Assembly (NCBI RefSeq): GCF_016925635.1
Contig: NZ_CP070490.1
Coordinates: forward strand, 1 to 64,000
Direction of reading: 5' to 3'
From: Lysinibacillus fusiformis
GTDB taxonomy: Bacteria; Bacillota; Bacilli; Bacillales_A; Planococcaceae
Length of the DNA: 64,000 bases
Each line of letters opens with the position of its first letter. Position 1 is the first letter of the stretch. The position numbers were made by a program, and so were the translations under genes. The notes under the pieces were generated by a model that made no database searches, was not told the origin of the DNA, and was given only the letters and a program-made list of their open reading frames with translations. Below, piece by piece: positions 34,635-43,524 of the stretch.

Positions 34635-35905
34635 TATTTTGCTCCTTTATCTGATTGCTTGGAAAAACGCTCTGTCTTATACCACTGAACTTCTTGGCCT
34701 GTAAACATGCGCTTTATTTCTAATAGTAATGACCAAACGACTAGTACAATCCACATTTGTGAATAGGTAAAATACATAAGTATGACATAGAAGAAATTTT
34801 TTCGATTCATTTCTGTTTTTTCAATACTTAAGGTAATCATCACTTCACCTAAAAATAGTAAAAAGGCTAAAACCCATAAAACAAGAGCAATGTCGCCAAC
34901 GGTCAATCCAATATCATAAAATAAATTAATAATAAACAGGGCATTAGATAAAATGACACCAAAGAAAAATAAAAAATACGTAAAGAAGAAATAAAATAAA
35001 TCAAATATTATACTTTTTCTTTTTAGGGTGAAAAATTGACTTAAAAACTTCAGCACGACATATTGATTGCCCCTTGCCCATCTTGTGCGCTGCTTCCACC
35101 ATACTTTTAACGTTTCTGGTTCTTGCTCCCACGTAATGGCTTTTGGGAAAAAACGAATATGGTAGCCTAAATTATAAACACGGATGGTCAGCTCCGTATC
35201 TTCAGCTAATGCTTTCACATCCCATCCACCTAATTGCTCCAAAACCGTCCGTCGGATTGCGAAATTAGTGCCAGGTATAGTTGCCACCTTAAACCATTTC
35301 CAACGCCCGCCTTGAGCCATCCATTGGAAACAAATCGTTTCTATATTGATAAAACGCGTTAACCATGTTTCTGCCGCATTAATAACGCGAAATTTCCCAA
35401 CAGTGGCAGCCGCTTTCGGATCATTCATGAGCCCCATCACTAAATACCAAACGGCCATCCGTTCAGGTGTATTATCAGCATCATAAACCACTACAATATC
35501 CCCAGTTGAATCAGCTAGGGCAGAATTTAAGGCAGAGGATTTACCTTTCCCTTTGTTTGGCTCTACCGTTTCAATGACACGAATAAATGGGAATTTCTCT
35601 GCGTATCGCGCTGCAATAGCTCCTGTTTCATCCGAGGAATTATCATTAATGACGATCACCTCGAGTTGATCTTTCGGATAATAAAGTCGTGACATGGCCC
35701 GTAGTGTCTGTTCAATAACGAGCGCTTCATTGTGCGCAGGAATAAAGACACTAACAGAGGGAACCTTGTCCATTTTTTTAGCCCAGTCATCAATGGACTT
35801 TTCAAATGTCCGAAAGTGTAAATAACCACCCTCCATTAAAAACATATGGTAGAGCAGCATGATCCAAATGAGGAAAAGAGAAATAAAAAATAATGTATTA
35901 GCCAT
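34634..35905 (-). CDS. ydaM: Processive family 2 glycosyltransferase (YdaM family)
   Basis: Polymerising and exporting synthase of the yda exopolysaccharide. The 423-aa product has one N-terminal TM (about 1-20), a GT2 domain with IPAHNEALVIEQTL, the UDP-sugar/metal motif DADNT, the acceptor/base region AEDTEL and the QRTRW (QxxRW) motif of processive synthases, then about four C-terminal TM helices. It lacks a visible C-terminal PilZ domain, so c-di-GMP control must come from elsewhere, presumably YdaK. ATG at 35905 is preceded by GAGGAGAGGA; it overlaps the ydaL stop by 8 nt. Confidence 0.93.
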   Translation of the reverse strand: MANTLFFISLFLIWIMLLYHMFLMEGGYLHFRTFEKSIDDWAKKMDKVPSVSVFIPAHNEALVIEQTLRAMSRLYYPKDQLEVIVINDNSSDETGAIAARYAEKFPFIRVIETVEPNKGKGKSSALNSALADSTGDIVVVYDADNTPERMAVWYLVMGLMNDPKAAATVGKFRVINAAETWLTRFINIETICFQWMAQGGRWKWFKVATIPGTNFAIRRTVLEQLGGWDVKALAEDTELTIRVYNLGYHIRFFPKAITWEQEPETLKVWWKQRTRWARGNQYVVLKFLSQFFTLKRKSIIFDLFYFFFTYFLFFFGVILSNALFIINLFYDIGLTVGDIALVLWVLAFLLFLGEVMITLSIEKTEMNRKNFFYVILMYFTYSQMWIVLVVWSLLLEIKRMFTGQEVQWYKTERFSKQSDKGAK

Positions 35906-37346
35906 TTGTTTTCCTCTCCTCAAATAATCTCTTACGTAAGGTAATCCGTAAACGCAAGGTACTTATAAAAAATAATGTAACAAACAGCGAAACAATCAAG
36001 ACAAGCGCCCATAAGATCAATTCAAATGGTCGTTCATCAAATAAAATCTTCAAACGTTCTATTTTTGTAAACGATAATTGAATCGTTTGTTCGCCATTTT
36101 CATCTTGCACAATCGAAACATTTTCTGATGTGACTCGTTGCTTTGTTTGCTGGAAATTAAGTAGTTCAATTTGTGGATGTTCACTTAAATAAGTGGCAAG
36201 ATCTTGAACATAGGAAGCATTAAAATAGGCTGGGTATTGAATACCGATGATAGAACTCGGAACTTTTAATAACTGCTCTATTTTCTGTTTAACAGGATAC
36301 AAAGGATTATTGTCCGTATTGGCAATAGCTCCTACTGTCATCGGATATATGGTGTGACTGTCGTTTTGCGATAGATAGAGCATTTGATTTCCTTGTTGAA
36401 TACTACCTTGAAAAAAAGAGCTACTGCCACTAATTATTGTTGGATAGATTTTACGAAGCACTAAATAATCGAGATTTTTTTCAGTTTGACTAGCAGTAGA
36501 CGAAGAAAGGACGAATGGATACCCTTCCTTTTGCAATTTTTGTAAATAACTTAATAATTTTTTGTTATCGTGCAAGTGATAGGTTTTTTTTTCATATTCA
36601 TCCTGCAAAATCGGTGTGACTTCAAGAGCTACCGGGATTCTTTTTTCAGAAAATTCTATCACTAATTCTTTTAATTTCTGTACCTCTGTTTTCATATTGA
36701 TATCTGTTAAAACGATAAAGGCAGGATGTATCTGCGGCTTGGATAAATGTAATAATTCACCTATTATGGCTGGCCATTGATAGTGCAAAAAATCCTTATT
36801 GATGAAATCTCCAATAAATGACCAATCGCCCTTTGTGACGATAAAAGGATAGGACTGATTCAAAGAAGAAGCATACTTTACTATTTCCGAATCTGCAGAA
36901 GGTTGTATACTTTTCCATCGAACAGGGTTGTTTAAACTTTCTTCTCCTATAGCTCGAAGTTCCACTACAGGTCCTTCCTGCCACTTGGAAAAAGTTGCGA
37001 ATTGAAGTGCATTCTCACCAATCAGCAACACAGGTCCTTGAAATTGATTCAATGCAGATAGTGCATTTTGAGGGATTTTTGTTTGGTAGGAGTTCAAAAT
37101 TACAATGCGTTTATACTGTTGTAGATTGCGTTCATTGATATCCTCTATATAAACAATATCTACGGACGTAGATGTTTGCAGCATCTCTTGCAAAGAGAAT
37201 ACATCATCATTTGGCTGCTGGTTGCTCGTGACATAAATCAATGCCACGTGCTTGTCAGCTTCTACTGCATATGCGATTTCATTATTGATGAAAGTATAAA
37301 AACAAAGCAATCCCATGGCGAACCATAATTGATAGTTAGAGCGCAC
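35898..37346 (-). CDS. ydaL: DUF2334-type protein of the exopolysaccharide operon (YdaL family)
   Basis: A 482-aa surface protein with an N-terminal signal/TM (about 8-26), a large extracellular region and one C-terminal TM (about 440-462) with a basic tail. DUF2334 proteins share a polysaccharide-deacetylase-like fold, so it may modify or process the polymer; segments such as HPAFIVLTDINMKTEVQKL and YPFVLSSSTASQ sit where that fold is expected. Start is GTG at 37346, overlapping ydaK by 11 nt, with only a weak AAAGAGAGATG site, so translational coupling is likely. Confidence 0.85.
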   Translation of the reverse strand: MRSNYQLWFAMGLLCFYTFINNEIAYAVEADKHVALIYVTSNQQPNDDVFSLQEMLQTSTSVDIVYIEDINERNLQQYKRIVILNSYQTKIPQNALSALNQFQGPVLLIGENALQFATFSKWQEGPVVELRAIGEESLNNPVRWKSIQPSADSEIVKYASSLNQSYPFIVTKGDWSFIGDFINKDFLHYQWPAIIGELLHLSKPQIHPAFIVLTDINMKTEVQKLKELVIEFSEKRIPVALEVTPILQDEYEKKTYHLHDNKKLLSYLQKLQKEGYPFVLSSSTASQTEKNLDYLVLRKIYPTIISGSSSFFQGSIQQGNQMLYLSQNDSHTIYPMTVGAIANTDNNPLYPVKQKIEQLLKVPSSIIGIQYPAYFNASYVQDLATYLSEHPQIELLNFQQTKQRVTSENVSIVQDENGEQTIQLSFTKIERLKILFDERPFELILWALVLIVSLFVTLFFISTLRLRITLRKRLFEERKTNG

Positions 37347-38193
37347 TTGTTTTCATCTCTCTTTCCAGATCTTTTAATAATTCATCAAACGTGGATTCTT
37401 GCAGTGGCTGATAGGTAAAATAGCTTGTTTTATAACTTATGGTTACCCATTTACCATTTAACAATTGATGATTTTTCAAAGCTTGGTCCAATTTGTCATA
37501 GATGACTTCCATATATTTGTCAGTCGTATCGATTAGTAGCAACCCGATATGATCTTCACGAAAACGAAATTTTTTATCTGTTAGTCTGACAGTTTGCTGT
37601 ATCCTTTGTGAAAGTTGTTGCCATAAATGTTGTATTTCTTTTGCCCCGTAAAGCTGTTGGAACTTTCGATAATTCTCAATTTTTAACACCATAAAAACAA
37701 AGGTTTGTTTCTGTCGATCCGCTCTTCGCATCTCCTCATTGACACTGATATACATACGTGTTTCATTATCAAAACCCGTTTCAACATCAATCGCTACATA
37801 ATTCCTTACGTCTTCTTGCAGTTTCTTTAAATAGTTTTCCTGATCCTTCATTAATTCATGCACCCTACCGGCACAAAGAATAAGTAGCAATAACATAATG
37901 CCATAGAGGAAAAACAGCTGCATGGAGAAGGCTGGATCTAGAAATGTCAAAGATCCTGATATTCCTGTATAAAGCAACGTTGAACCTGTAATAAAAATTA
38001 ATACTAAGCTACTTATAAGTCCAAATACGATCCCTCTCCAAAGTGTAAGAACAATTAATAGCAATAAAAGAACGTATAATAGCAAGCCTTCAGCATCCTG
38101 ACGCAATAAAAAATAAGTAGGTATTTGTAAGAGTAAAATAAGGATGGTTCCATAGACAAAAATAGCTCTATTTCTAGTCATTGTTGTACGCAT
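37336..38193 (-). CDS. ydaK: Degenerate GGDEF c-di-GMP receptor (YdaK family)
   Basis: Likely c-di-GMP sensor that switches on the YdaMN synthase. The 285-aa product has about four TM helices in residues 10-108, a short coiled coil (about 110-130) and a GGDEF-fold domain (about 135-280). Aligning with RxxD-x5-GGDEF, the product-binding I-site is kept as R203-L-T-D206 but the catalytic GGDEF is replaced by R212-E-D-H-I216, so it should bind, not make, c-di-GMP. This is the same state described for B. subtilis YdaK. ATG at 38193 has a perfect GGGAGG at 6 nt. It overlaps ydaJ by 20 nt and ydaL by 11 nt. Confidence 0.93.
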   Translation of the reverse strand: MRTTMTRNRAIFVYGTILILLLQIPTYFLLRQDAEGLLLYVLLLLLIVLTLWRGIVFGLISSLVLIFITGSTLLYTGISGSLTFLDPAFSMQLFFLYGIMLLLLILCAGRVHELMKDQENYLKKLQEDVRNYVAIDVETGFDNETRMYISVNEEMRRADRQKQTFVFMVLKIENYRKFQQLYGAKEIQHLWQQLSQRIQQTVRLTDKKFRFREDHIGLLLIDTTDKYMEVIYDKLDQALKNHQLLNGKWVTISYKTSYFTYQPLQESTFDELLKDLEREMKTSAL

Positions 38194-39247
38194 TTTCTAC
38201 CTCCCTTTCTGCTAATAGTGGTAGTAAATTATCAAAACTATGCGTTGCCCTTGTTTTTTTATCAACATAACCTGTTGTAGGGTCCTTTAAGGTTTCCATT
38301 TTCTCAATAAACTGCTGTGCTATTTGCTGTTCGCCTAGTGCAAGCATGTATCTCGCTGCCATGGCATAAACAGCTGGTGATTCATAGTCAACAGTTGGTT
38401 GATTCGTTTGAGGATTATAACGACCATATAATTGATTGTCTCTTTTCAGAAGGTTTAATAGCCAGTCTTTGAATGCTGCTGTGTCCCCATCTATAGAAGC
38501 CAGATGATAAGCTGTATACAACTGATCAATCATGTGTAATTCTTCGTCAAATACATACTTTTCAGCGGAAATATCATAATATTTTGGAAAAAACCCTGCG
38601 TTAGCTTGTGGCGCATTTTGTATAATAGCTAACTGCTGTTGGACTTGTTGTTGGGATAAGAGACCGTTTTTTTCCATCTCATAAAAAGCTGAAGGCATAA
38701 TATAGCTAATCGTTAACGTATTAGCTTTGTCATGGCTGTCAACATCTACAAAATCGACAAATAATTCTTTATTCATTCCATGCTGAACCAAGTTCTCTCC
38801 TATTTTTTTACCTAATTGTAAGTAAGTTGAATCATGCCATTTTTCACCGGCTGACAGTAAAACACGAATGATTCGCAAATCATCAATCAATGCATTAACA
38901 GAAGCCTTTCTAGTCCCCTCGATTCGCCAGACAATAAAATCATTTGTTAAAAAGTATGATTTCATAACATTTATTTGTTCATTAAAACGGGCTTGATCAT
39001 CTTTTTCTAGTAAATACGCCAACCATAACCCTACCGACTCTGATAAAAATAGATCTTTTTGGTTTGTTAAATCTGTGCATAATAATCCTTTATCATTCAG
39101 TAAATCTTGAATAACAAATTGTTCCGTTGATGAAAGAGGATCTTTTTGTCCATTTACTTCTTTACCTGTACAACTAATCGAAAGAAAAACTACACTAACT
39201 ATTAACAGTAACCATTTAACATTTTTTATCATCGTCATCATCCTCAT
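38174..39247 (-). CDS. ydaJ: GH8-like lipoprotein of the exopolysaccharide operon (YdaJ family)
   Basis: First gene of the yda operon. A 357-aa lipoprotein with lipobox LSISC (Cys26), then a helical (alpha/alpha)6-barrel-like domain of the glycoside hydrolase 8 type. Candidate acids are Glu in FLSESVGLWLAYLL and Asp in IDDLRIIR, with the further DYESPAVYAMAARYML segment. Such enzymes trim or regulate the polymer made by the operon. Several ATGs lie together; ATG at 39247 has GGGAGAT 10 nt upstream, ATG at 39232 has AGGATG closer. Either gives a valid signal. Confidence 0.88.
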   Translation of the reverse strand: MRMMTMIKNVKWLLLIVSVVFLSISCTGKEVNGQKDPLSSTEQFVIQDLLNDKGLLCTDLTNQKDLFLSESVGLWLAYLLEKDDQARFNEQINVMKSYFLTNDFIVWRIEGTRKASVNALIDDLRIIRVLLSAGEKWHDSTYLQLGKKIGENLVQHGMNKELFVDFVDVDSHDKANTLTISYIMPSAFYEMEKNGLLSQQQVQQQLAIIQNAPQANAGFFPKYYDISAEKYVFDEELHMIDQLYTAYHLASIDGDTAAFKDWLLNLLKRDNQLYGRYNPQTNQPTVDYESPAVYAMAARYMLALGEQQIAQQFIEKMETLKDPTTGYVDKKTRATHSFDNLLPLLAEREVENAYNND

Positions 39248-39352
39248 TAATAGTTATCTCCCTATAATGAATTCCGGTTTTTTATTATAGTATACAACAA
39301 TTAGAATGGCTAAGTTTTTATATGAGTAATGTCATAATTTATACAGATTTAA

Positions 39353-39397
39353 TAAAAAAAGATGTTTGAAAAAGGTCTATATACCCATCAAACATCT
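39353..39397 (-). terminator. Terminator of the isochorismatase gene
   Basis: On the minus strand AGATGTTTGA pairs with TCAAACATCT and is followed by a T7 tract. It lies about 110 bp after the stop, upstream of ydaJ. Confidence 0.75.
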
Positions 39398-39507
39398 CCT
39401 GTTTTATATATAAAATTATTATATTTTTATACATTTCTATCGAAAGCAAAAATTGTTATTACAGTGTATGAAGGACACAGACCTATTGTTTCAATTTTAA
39501 CTCCACG

Positions 39508-40044
39508 TCACTTAACAAGCTTCAAAATGGTTTTAAAATGTTCATGATCTGCACGTTGTAATAGCTCATATAAGATCATTTCGGTGCTTGTTGGATAAAT
39601 ACCAAGGGCATTCATCTTTGCAAGCCCAATTTCTTTATTTGCCTTTGTTCGAGAAGATACGGCATCAACAACAACCTCGACTTCAAACCCTTGTTCTTTC
39701 AGTTGTCTAGCCGTTTGGTACACACAAATATGTGTTTCGATACCTGTGACAATGAATTGAGAACGTCCATTTTCCTTCATCGCCTCTACAAAAGCCTCTT
39801 CTTGGCACGCACTAAAGGCCATTTTGGCAATAGGTTGCCCTTGTAAATGCTGGGCAATATCAAGTGCTGTTCCGCCTAAACGACTCGGATTTTGTTCTAG
39901 CCATAAAATAGGTACTTCTAGTGCCTGCATCGCTTGTACTAGCTTTGCCACATTTTCAACTATCGTTTCACTGTCATCCACAATTGTTGCTAACTTTCCT
40001 TGCACATCTACAACTACTAAACAAGCTTTCTCTACTGTAAACAT
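39508..40044 (-). CDS. Isochorismatase-family cysteine hydrolase
   Basis: Cytosolic hydrolase of the isochorismatase/nicotinamidase superfamily, 178 aa, substrate unknown (YcaC-like). The Asp-Lys-Cys triad is present: Asp in VVVDVQGKL, Lys in IAKMAFSA, and Cys107 in GIETHICVYQTA, with the preceding non-prolyl cis motif GIETH. ATG at 40044 follows GAGGTG at about 6 nt; a GTG three codons earlier overlaps that site and was rejected. Confidence 0.88.
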   Translation of the reverse strand: MFTVEKACLVVVDVQGKLATIVDDSETIVENVAKLVQAMQALEVPILWLEQNPSRLGGTALDIAQHLQGQPIAKMAFSACQEEAFVEAMKENGRSQFIVTGIETHICVYQTARQLKEQGFEVEVVVDAVSSRTKANKEIGLAKMNALGIYPTSTEMILYELLQRADHEHFKTILKLVK

Positions 40045-40428
40045 CCTAAACACCTCTTTTTCTTTTCTTTATAATATTATACAAAAATTTGCTTACCTAT
40101 CGTAAAGTAATAAGGATTTTCTCTAATAGTAGATTGATTTATCATGTTCTTTCACATTTTATCAGACGGAATCATCTGTAAACAAAAACACGAACATTGT
40201 TAATATCAAACTCTAAAAATATATTCAATATACGAAAAATATAACTTTTTTTTTAAAAATAAGCTTCTATTCGTTCGTGTTTAACACAAAATACTTGCTT
40301 AAATGTGTACATTTTGTTGCGAGCCTGTCGCCATTCTGCTCAAATATTAAGAATTTTATTTTTTCTCTTGAAAATTAGGGTATAATCCAGTAAAGTTCTG
40401 TTATTAACCAAACAAGGAGTGTACCACT
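40045..40428. other. Intergenic region upstream of serC with PurBox-like pair
   Basis: No gene. AAACACGAAC (40186-40195) and GTTCGTGTTT (40273-40282) are a perfect inverted pair; each resembles the PurR box core (CGAAC with A-rich 5' side), but they are 77 bp apart, wider than usual. A TATAAT at 40381 is near serC without a clear -35. No T-box core was recognised. Confidence 0.4.
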
Positions 40429-41517
40429 TTGACACAACGTGCATACAATTTCAACGCAGGTCCATCTGCTCTACCACAAGAAGTATTAGAGAATGCTCAA
40501 CAACAATTAGTAAACTTCCGTGATTCAGGTATGTCTATTATGGAAATGAGTCACCGTAGTGCCATTTTCGACGATGTACATAACGAAGCTATTACTTTAT
40601 TAAAAAAGCTTTACGCTATTCCAGAAAACTATGAGGTACTATTCTTACAGGGTGGAGCAAGCCTTCAGTTTACAATGGTGCCTATGAACTTCTTAAACAC
40701 TGAGCAAAAGGCTAGCTATGTATTATCAGGCTCATGGTCTGAGAAAGCTTTTAAGGAAGCTAAATTGTTTGGAACACCTGTTGAAGCTGCAAGCACAAAA
40801 GAAAACCAATACCGCAATATTCCTGCATTAGAAGCTATTCAATTCAATGAAGATGATGCTTATGTTCACATTACTTCCAATAACACGATATACGGCACAC
40901 AATGGAAAAACTTCCCTAATACAGGAAATGTTCCACTAGTAGCGGATATGTCAAGTGATATTCTGTCTAAGCCAGTGGATATTGAAAAGTTTGGAATCAT
41001 CTATGCTGGTGCTCAAAAAAACCTTGGCCCTTCAGGTGTAACGGTCGTGATTATTCGCAAAGATTTACTTGAAAAAGCGAATAAAAACATCCCAACGATG
41101 CTAAAGTATACAACACATGCCGATAGTAATTCTCTTTATAATACACCACCGACATTTGGGATCTATATGCTAGGTGAGGTGTTAAAATGGGTAGAAGCTA
41201 AAGGCGGCGTAGCAGAAATTGAAAAACATAATGAATTAAAGGCAAAAGTGATTTATGATGCCATTGACAATAGTAATGGTTTCTACAAAGGCCATGCGAC
41301 ACCTGAAAGCCGTTCTTTAATGAATATTACATTCCGTGTTGCAGATGAGGAGCTTGAAAAGCAATTCCTTGTAGAGGCAAAGGCAGCAGGTTTTGTCGGG
41401 CTAAATGGACACCGTTCTGTAGGTGGCTGTCGTGCTTCCACTTATAATGCAGTGCCATTTGAGGCTTGTGAAGCTTTACGAGATTTCATGGTAGATTTCC
41501 AACAAAAACATCAATAA
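40429..41517 (+). CDS. serC: Phosphoserine aminotransferase
   Basis: PLP enzyme making 3-phosphoserine from phosphohydroxypyruvate and glutamate, in serine and possibly pyridoxal synthesis. The 362-aa product opens with the family signature YNFNAGPSALP, has MEMSHRS and FLQGGASLQF, the PLP Lys197 in GAQKNLGPSG, and ends with GHRSVGGCRASTYNA. Start is TTG at 40429, 10 nt after AAGGAG; no upstream ATG. Single gene closed by its own terminator. Confidence 0.96.
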   Translation: MTQRAYNFNAGPSALPQEVLENAQQQLVNFRDSGMSIMEMSHRSAIFDDVHNEAITLLKKLYAIPENYEVLFLQGGASLQFTMVPMNFLNTEQKASYVLSGSWSEKAFKEAKLFGTPVEAASTKENQYRNIPALEAIQFNEDDAYVHITSNNTIYGTQWKNFPNTGNVPLVADMSSDILSKPVDIEKFGIIYAGAQKNLGPSGVTVVIIRKDLLEKANKNIPTMLKYTTHADSNSLYNTPPTFGIYMLGEVLKWVEAKGGVAEIEKHNELKAKVIYDAIDNSNGFYKGHATPESRSLMNITFRVADEELEKQFLVEAKAAGFVGLNGHRSVGGCRASTYNAVPFEACEALRDFMVDFQQKHQ

Positions 41518-41528
41518 ACTTATCTTTG

Positions 41529-41568
41529 AACGACGAGTCCTTACATTTCTGTAGAGACTCGTCGTTTT
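41529..41568 (+). terminator. Terminator of serC
   Basis: AACGACGAGTC (41529-41539) pairs perfectly with GACTCGTCGTT (41556-41566) and TTTT follows. Confidence 0.88.
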
Positions 41569-41739
41569 TCTCGTTTGTAGAGGGGAAACAAGCAAATCTA
41601 TCCCCATAAAATTAACTTGTGTAGATGTTTATAGCAATATTTCAACTTAGGGCTTTACACAATGCCAAAGTTTTTGAGAAATATATAGATTTTTAAGCTG
41701 CCTATCGGACATATCGCCAGCCTCTAGCTATGCACCAAA

Positions 41740-41770
41740 CATAGATTATTACTGTAAGGGTTACCCTTAC
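41740..41770 (+). promoter_or_regulatory. SigK-like -10 and 17-bp palindrome before the coat-like gene
   Basis: CATAGATTA (41740-41748) matches the CATAnnnTA -10 of mother-cell sigma K; the -35 is not clear. GTAAGGGT-T-ACCCTTAC (41754-41770) is a perfect palindrome around the likely start point and could be an operator or a leader hairpin. Confidence 0.45.
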
Positions 41771-41797
41771 GAAACTAGAGGAAGGGAGGTCTAGACA

Positions 41798-42157
41798 ATG
41801 GAAGATAAACGATATATGTCACATATGAATTGGCAAGGCTGTAAATGTCCTAAAAAAGAGGAAAAATGCTGTCAACGTAAAGTTGAGAAATGTCCTTGTC
41901 AAAAAGAGGAAAAATGTACACCAAGAATGAGCAGCAACTGTAGAAGTTGTATTTGTCAACAATTAAGAAAATTAGAGCTTGCTACTACACTAGATATCTT
42001 CTTATCTGGAGGTATTAGCTTCTTAGGTGTGACTTTCATTTCCTTCGATCCACGAACTTGCTGTGCATACTTCCTTGAGCCAGGTGCAGCAGCTGCTTCT
42101 CCTTTAATCGTAGATTGCAATAAAATTGTTGCAATTCGCCGAGTGGCAGTAGCTTAA
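41798..42157 (+). CDS. Cysteine-rich probable spore coat protein
   Basis: A 119-aa protein with 13 Cys. The N-terminal half is basic and Cys-rich (CKCPKKEEKCCQRKVEKCPC); the C-terminal half is hydrophobic and strand-rich (DIFLSGGISFLGVTFISFDP, then RTCCAYFL). CotY/CotZ-type coat and exosporium proteins share a Cys-rich character, and a SigK-like -10 precedes the gene, so a coat role is a reasonable inference, but I do not see a clear family signature. ATG follows AGGGAGG. Ends in its own terminator. Confidence 0.6.
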   Translation: MEDKRYMSHMNWQGCKCPKKEEKCCQRKVEKCPCQKEEKCTPRMSSNCRSCICQQLRKLELATTLDIFLSGGISFLGVTFISFDPRTCCAYFLEPGAAAASPLIVDCNKIVAIRRVAVA

Positions 42158-42165
42158 TCAATTTA

Positions 42166-42191
42166 GAGGGTAGCCCTATACAGGCACCCTC
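42166..42191 (+). terminator. Terminator of the coat-like gene
   Basis: GAGGGTAGCC pairs with GGCACCCTC with one mismatch, then CTTCTT. Confidence 0.7.
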
Positions 42192-42206
42192 TTCTTACAT
42201 AGAAAA

Positions 42207-42238
42207 AAACTCTGTCAACATTTAATGTGACAGAGTTT
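42207..42238 (-). terminator. Terminator of the znuC-znuB-zur operon
   Basis: On the minus strand AAACTCTGTC pairs with GACAGAGTTT and runs into T7. The 5' arm contains the last codons of zur, so the stem overlaps the coding end. Confidence 0.8.
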
Positions 42239-42650
42239 CATGCTTACAATCTGGGCATTTCCCATATATTTCGAACTTATGATTTTCAATTTCATAGTCA
42301 GGCAATTTTTCACCTAACATTTCCATTGGACAAAGATTAAGCTCTTTGACGTTGCCACAATCCATACAGATAAAATGATGGTGATGATGCGCAGATTCAC
42401 AGTGCATACGGAAATTACGTTCCCCTGATAGCTCTGTTTCTTCTAATATCCCAAGTTTCACAAAAGTAGCAAGGTTACGATAAATGGTATCAAAACTCAT
42501 TCCCGGAAAATCTTTTTTTAAAACATCCAATAAATCACGAGCTGTTAGATATTTATCTGTTGCTGCAAACATATCTAATATTAACTCCCGTTTATCTGTT
42601 TTTTTATAGCCATTTTCCTTTAATATTTCCCACGCTCTTGAAATATTCAT
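42222..42650 (-). CDS. zur: Fur-family zinc uptake repressor Zur
   Basis: Zinc-dependent repressor of zinc uptake genes. The 142-aa product has an N-terminal winged helix (about 1-80; [19 protein letters not shown]) and a C-terminal metal-binding domain with [19 protein letters not shown] and the structural CPDC pair of the family (two CxxC motifs). The neighbouring znu genes and the B. subtilis position next to yqfW favour Zur over Fur or PerR. The ATG overlaps the znuB stop (ATGA), so translation is coupled. Confidence 0.9.
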   Translation of the reverse strand: MNISRAWEILKENGYKKTDKRELILDMFAATDKYLTARDLLDVLKKDFPGMSFDTIYRNLATFVKLGILEETELSGERNFRMHCESAHHHHHFICMDCGNVKELNLCPMEMLGEKLPDYEIENHKFEIYGKCPDCKHETLSH

Positions 42651-43510
42651 TGCGCTACCTCCCCCTGCTTTGCAGCCATTTTAAATGCTACCTTCTTTCC
42701 TAGGATTACAAGTAACAAAATCAAAATAGAAGTGACAACAATCGTGCCTCCTGGCGCTAAATCCAAGTAAAATGCACTAATTAGTCCAATTAATACAGCT
42801 GTTTCTCCAAAAACAATAGCATAAAAAATGGTTTGCTTAAAGCCCTTTGCCAAGCGCATTGCAGCTGCGACAGGTAACGTCATCAGCGATGATACAAGTA
42901 AAATACCTACTATGCGCATGCTTGCCGCAATGACAAGTGCTGTCACAATCATAAATAAAAGATGAACCCAACGAGCCGGAAGTCCGCTAGCTTTTGCGTA
43001 TTCCTCATCAAAAGACAAAACAAATAATTCTTTAAAAAATAAAAACAAAAAGACAATAACAATAGCCGCTATTCCGATCACTACCCATAAATCTTGGCGA
43101 GACACAGCAGATACTGAGCCAAATAAATAGCTCATTAAATCTGTACTAAAGCCACTGGCAAGTGAGATAAAGATAGCACTAATCCCAATACCACCTGACA
43201 TAATGATTGGAATGGCAAGCTCCTCATAGTGCTTATACAAACGTCTTAGACGCTCAATTAAAATAGAGCCACTAACTGAGGCTAATATTCCTAGATAAAT
43301 AGGATTGAGCATTGCTAATGCTGTTACTGATTGACTGATGTATAAGCTCCCAGCGATTCCTGCGAGTGTTACATGCGACAATGCATCCGCAATCAAGGAT
43401 AGTCTACGTACAACAATAAACACACCCAGCAATGGAGCAAGTATGCCAATTAATAATCCAGAGAAAAAGGCATTTTGTAAAAATTCATAGTGTAAAATTG
43501 CTTCAATCAT
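42647..43510 (-). CDS. znuB: Zinc ABC transporter permease ZnuB-type
   Basis: Membrane channel of a zinc (or manganese) ABC importer, 287 aa with about eight TM helices. ABC-3 family signatures [19 protein letters not shown] and [16 protein letters not shown] are present. ATG at 43510 lies 8 nt after AAGGAG; the frame extends to 43558 through the end of znuC without a site. Forms an operon with znuC and zur. Confidence 0.9.
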   Translation of the reverse strand: MIEAILHYEFLQNAFFSGLLIGILAPLLGVFIVVRRLSLIADALSHVTLAGIAGSLYISQSVTALAMLNPIYLGILASVSGSILIERLRRLYKHYEELAIPIIMSGGIGISAIFISLASGFSTDLMSYLFGSVSAVSRQDLWVVIGIAAIVIVFLFLFFKELFVLSFDEEYAKASGLPARWVHLLFMIVTALVIAASMRIVGILLVSSLMTLPVAAAMRLAKGFKQTIFYAIVFGETAVLIGLISAFYLDLAPGGTIVVTSILILLLVILGKKVAFKMAAKQGEVAQ

Positions 43511-43524
43511 CGTGCCTACTCCTT

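Noticed and set aside
40045-40428. T-box or other riboswitch before serC
   Set aside because: No recognisable T-box core or specifier hairpin could be found by eye.
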